From contig NC_071387.1 of the NCBI RefSeq assembly GCF_022682495.2, positions 194,286,143-194,350,142 of the forward strand: a DNA stretch of 64,000 bases, written 5' to 3'. Numbering within the stretch: the first letter of the stretch is position 1; each line of letters begins with the position of its first letter. This DNA is from Desmodus rotundus. Its lineage: Eukaryota > Chordata > Mammalia > Chiroptera > Phyllostomidae. The notes beneath the pieces are model-generated. The model did not search any database. It had not been told where the DNA came from and saw only the letters and a program-made list of their open reading frames with translations. Below are positions 60,301-64,000 of the stretch, in pieces. The position numbers and the translations under genes were made by a program.

Positions 60301-60849
60301 ATTAATAATACATCATTGATTTAATACACCAGGCTGGAAGTTAGTGGTATTTTAATCAATGACTCAGTTTGGATTCCTTTCAAATAAATTATAACACAGA
60401 AACAGTGTTAATATCATTCTGCTTTAAGACAAAGTGGGGAGATTGCCATCCCTATCGCACCAATAAAGTTGGGGCTTGTGCATGAGGCACACTGGTGATG
60501 GAAATGATGCATTCACTGTATTCAAGATTGTGTAGAGCTTGCCAGAGGCTGGGTTATGACTTTTCCAAGTTATAATAGTACATGATATTTATTTTGTAAT
60601 ATTGAAAATACCCGACCCATTTGCCAGTATCCATGGTTAATTGATAATATTCCATATGCTTGCTTTACTAATTCACATAGAATTTTAAAGGTGGTGGTTA
60701 TGGCACAGAACAAATATTTTTTTTCTGGAATGTGTTTAATAATTTAACTGAATTTGATTGACTGTGAGATGATAGGATATCAAAAGAATCATATCATCTA
60801 TGGACTCACTATGGAACTGTTTCTATAAGGGAATTTGAGTTAAAATTTC
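57311..60849. other. Repeat-poor AT-rich intergenic sequence
   Basis: No named feature. Frames near 58145-58680 and 60055-60324 show no family features. Confidence 0.45.
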
Positions 60850-60906
60850 CCTTTGACATATATAATTTTATTAACCAATGTCATCCCAATACATTCAATA
60901 AAAAAA
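60850..60906 (+). repeat. Short LINE-type tail
   Basis: 'catatataattttattaacc' followed by 'aatgtcatcccaatacattc' and an A-run. A near copy occurs at 63550-63594, so a dispersed tail. Confidence 0.45.
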
Positions 60907-62460
60907 GTTAATTTTGGGGAAAATATTGTCCATGAAAACTTTAAATTCACTTATTGTTATAATATACATGCTGAGAAAGGGTCAAACTTAGATTTTTCTC
61001 CTCCATTATATACCTTGATTGATATTGTCTCAAAGTATTGATGAGACATTTAAAAAGTACTTTGATATTCTTAAACAAGTTGTAATATTTAACCAATCAC
61101 CATCCATGGTAGTACAGATAAAATCAAACATTTGATGGTAACTAGTATTTATAACAATAAGAATTTTGGGAAAACAAAGATGCCTGGAAAATGGAACTTT
61201 GGTCACTCAGAAATTTTTCTTATTAGTGTAGCTCATGGCCCAAGCAACTAGGATTCAATGAATGTCAAATAAATTATGTGTCCCCACTTTTGCTCATAGT
61301 ATGCCTAAAGTGCAGTTCTGATATAACTCCAGGGAAGATATCTCCATATTATTGCTATGTTTTTATCACAAAATATTTCTGATCTGTCACTTCTTTTATA
61401 TAAAGCACAGTTTTTAATAATACCCAAGTGTAATCAATGTCCATTAGGAAAATTTAAATATATAAAAATTGCTCATAAGTTCAGTTCTTACTTTTTACAA
61501 TGGAAACACTAGACACATGATTTTCTATTATTATTAAGATTGTCAATATTCACTAATGATTCTAAAATACAAGTGTCTCCTATTATCAGGCCCCATTAGA
61601 TCTTAGGAGTTTGAATCTGCTCTAATGAAGTTGAAATCTTTTTAAAAGCCTAGGACTAGGGTCACTGTTATAATCATTAACATGAAATAAAACAAAATGC
61701 AAAGATATAATTTTATGTACAAGAAATTAATCGCATTCTAAAGATTAATATCACTAATTCCAACAACACCAAAAAGCCCTTATACTCAGGGAAGTAGCTC
61801 CTGTCAACTCTTCATGGTAAAGTAAAATAGTTTGGTAAAAAAAAGTTTGAATTTAAACAAATGAAAATATTATACATACCAATAAAAATATATACATATA
61901 TTGCATATTGTATAATAACACACATTATTCTGATTGAAATTTACTAAAGAAGGTATTTTATTATGTTGTAGCTGTTCTCTTAATTTTAATCTTAACTTTA
62001 AAGTGCACTTGCACAGAATCTACAATACAGTGTGCGCTTTAACTGACACCAGATTTCCAGTTTCTTTTAGCAAACGCTATTATACACAAACGCAATTAAT
62101 TCTAATGCAACCCTGATTAAGAATAGAAAACAACTGGGCACAGTCATTTCTCTAGAAATTGTTTTTCTTCAACTTCTGTCAAGACAATCATGAATCCAAA
62201 AAATAAGTCCAGTATCGAAGTAAAAAGTGTCCTCTGTGCTTGCACATCTGTTAGTCAAGAAAGCTTATTCTAGCTGAAATCAATGACTTCTGAGAATAAG
62301 AAACTCTTGGAGAAAACGCTGGAAGTTAACTGGGCACCATAGAGGAGTTAGCAGTGCATAATTAGATGAAGCGAAAAATCCTGGTATAGGATTTGTAGGA
62401 TTTGGGATTTTCTTAAGATGTTGGTGAAAGGGTTAAGAAAAAAGAAATGCATAAAAACAG
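60907..62460. other. Repeat-poor AT-rich intergenic sequence
   Basis: No feature recognised. Confidence 0.4.
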
Positions 62461-63600
62461 ACAACAGCACTATTTTTACCAGAGGGGAGTGGGGGAGAGG
62501 CAGGGAGAAGAGTGTACGGAGGAGATAAATGGTGATGGAAGAAACTTAACTCGGGGAAGTGAATGTATAACAGGGTGCAGGGGAAGGGTCCCCTGAAAAT
62601 AGACAGGCATATCTGCCACAACCCTTGAATGGGAGAAGGGGGAGTGGATGATAGAGCATTTAAGATACTTTGCATAATAATGGCTAGTTAATAGCTGTGC
62701 CTTCCTGAAGAGAACAGGGCTGCCGTCCTGTGCAAAGTGTGCATGTGACTCTGAGAACATTCAGGAACTCATGACGTAGCTGGGGGCGCAGGAGAGTCAG
62801 GAGTGGATGCCCACCCTGGATACCTGTGCGTCACTGGGAACTTTTGCCCAGACTAAAGATGACAGACAAAAGAAGGTAAAACATATGGGAGGACTGGCAA
62901 AATGGCAGACACTAACACATCATAGAGGGGTGACCAGATATGATGTCACACAGGAAATTCTGGGCCAAACATTTAAACAAGGGTGGGCTTACAAAGAGGG
63001 AAGAAGCCGGGTAGTCTGTACTGAGAAAAGAGGTACTTCTGCTCCTCTGAAGGACTTCCCAGATCCGAGAAGCCACTCCCTTGAGACGTGTGCCTCCCCG
63101 GACTCTAGCATGATCCACTTTAACGTGGCATATGTTTCTTGAACTGCTACATGGAGGCTGAAGACAGTGGACCCAAGATCCTGATAGAAAGAGCTGCTGA
63201 GAGAAGATGGTGACTCTGAAACCCAAAAATGCAGATTTCAGAGGGGATGGAGGTCTGTTTGTGGGACTGGCTTAAGGACAAATAAGGGTATGGGGAACTT
63301 CTGGGAAAGGTTTTGGTTTTGTAGCCTTTTGGGAAGCAAGGGAGGCTCTGGACCTTGGGGAAAGGAAATCTCTGAGCAGGAGTACTCTTGCCCTCCCCCC
63401 AAGGCTAGAACCCTGCTGGTAAAAACATGTTTCCTATAACAGTGCCTAGTCATATGTCAAGGTGCCAGGTGGCAGAGCTCTGGTTTGCTCAGTTACAAAC
63501 ACACAGTATGATATACAGCTAATGTATTATAAAATTGTACATGTGAAACCCATATAATTTTGTTAACCAGTATCACCCCGATACATTCAATCAAAAATGA
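62461..63600 (+). repeat. GC-richer unassigned block ending in a LINE-type tail
   Basis: The block is clearly less AT-rich than both sides. Its end (about 63498-63600: 'attataaaattgtacatgtg', 'gttaaccagtatcaccccga') matches a 3' terminus common in mammalian L1M-age repeats and nearly repeats the tail at 60850. Frames on both strands across 62433-63453 show no domain. It may be a composite old LINE or ERV remnant. Confidence 0.35.
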
Positions 63601-64000
63601 AAAGATATTGGTGTCAATCAGCTAAGACCACAGATAAGACACCTTCACCTAAAACAAGATATACAGAGGCCTTAAGCAGTCTTAAGGGAACTGACTCTGC
63701 TTAACCCCATCTCTGCTTATTATAATTTAAAGACAAATGCAATTTTAAAATTGAAAATTAATGTTCTTATTCTTATCAATATTAAAATAAGAAGGCCATG
63801 TAAGGATCTTAGGAGGTTTTATGCATCTATCATAGAGAAGTCATGTTTGCTATTCCTTAAATGTGTATTTTACTTTTTATAACTCTTCCAAAAGTATAAC
63901 TTTTGTCTATTTTTTTCTTTTTCAAAAACTCAAAATCACCTTGACAATGATTGCTCCATTTGAAGCATTTGAGCAAGAACAGCAGAGCCATTTGACCAAG
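63601..64000. other. AT-rich sequence to window end
   Basis: No feature recognised. Confidence 0.4.

Overview
This is mammalian intergenic DNA, almost certainly from a bat. The evidence is eight copies of a tRNA-headed SINE of the Ves type, which is restricted to bats, all with the 'gccctggc..tggctcag' head and the 'ggcaaccacacattgatgtttc' body. It is backed by many young L1 3' ends sharing one G-rich 3'UTR, an L1-derived HAL1 element, and mariner, Tigger and hAT-like DNA transposon remnants. The Ves subtype fits Yangochiroptera, but I cannot name a family or species. The window is AT-rich. No intact protein-coding host gene, exon chain, tRNA, rRNA or CRISPR array is visible. Nearly all longer reading frames are L1 ORF2 ends, antisense shadows of L1 3'UTRs, or chance.

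Layout. 1-3 kb: an L1 3' end, then a near-full-length HAL1 on the minus strand (5'UTR, broken ORF1, 3'UTR, no ORF2). 5.5-10.8 kb: one ancient L1M-type element on the plus strand, broken up by three Ves SINEs, a short bat L1 3' end with a 9-bp target duplication, and a 0.55-kb unidentified insert. 10.9-18.5 kb: old antisense L1 pieces, a 190-bp inverted-repeat MITE and a Ves. 19.8-20.3 kb: an MLT1-type LTR. 21.7-22.2 kb: an L1 end running into (TA)n. 28.8-30.7 kb: a Ves, an antisense L1M 3' end, and a 140-bp L1 flanked by a perfect 19-bp target duplication. 31.8-32.7 kb: a Tigger remnant holding a mariner MITE. 34.0-34.4 kb: a MIR and an L1M tail. 39-41.7 kb: a twin-primed (5'-inverted) L1 containing a 36-bp insert that matches DNA 1.5 kb away, a perfect hairpin, an ERV-like LTR and an antisense MLT1. 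42.9-45 kb: L1 ends and a Ves. 47.9-48.6 kb: an internally deleted mariner transposase copy. 49.8-53.3 kb: a dense nest with a Ves, an L1 with an open ORF2 C-terminus, a solo LTR carrying a 25-nt exact match to the 5' part of U2 snRNA, two processed-transcript-like 3' ends, a hAT-like MITE and an L1 3'UTR inside an older repeat. 53.6-64 kb: mostly repeat-poor AT-rich DNA.

How the parts relate. There is no operon or pathway here. The window records transposition: old L1M, MLT1, MIR and Tigger copies serve as landing sites for younger Ves, L1, mariner and ERV insertions. Ves SINEs and processed-transcript tails presumably depend on the L1 machinery, judging from A-rich tails and target duplications. 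Family names come from remembered consensus features and were not checked by a search. I found no evidence of a new gene system. The most unusual points are the U2-like segment in the solo LTR and the templated insert inside the twin-primed L1.
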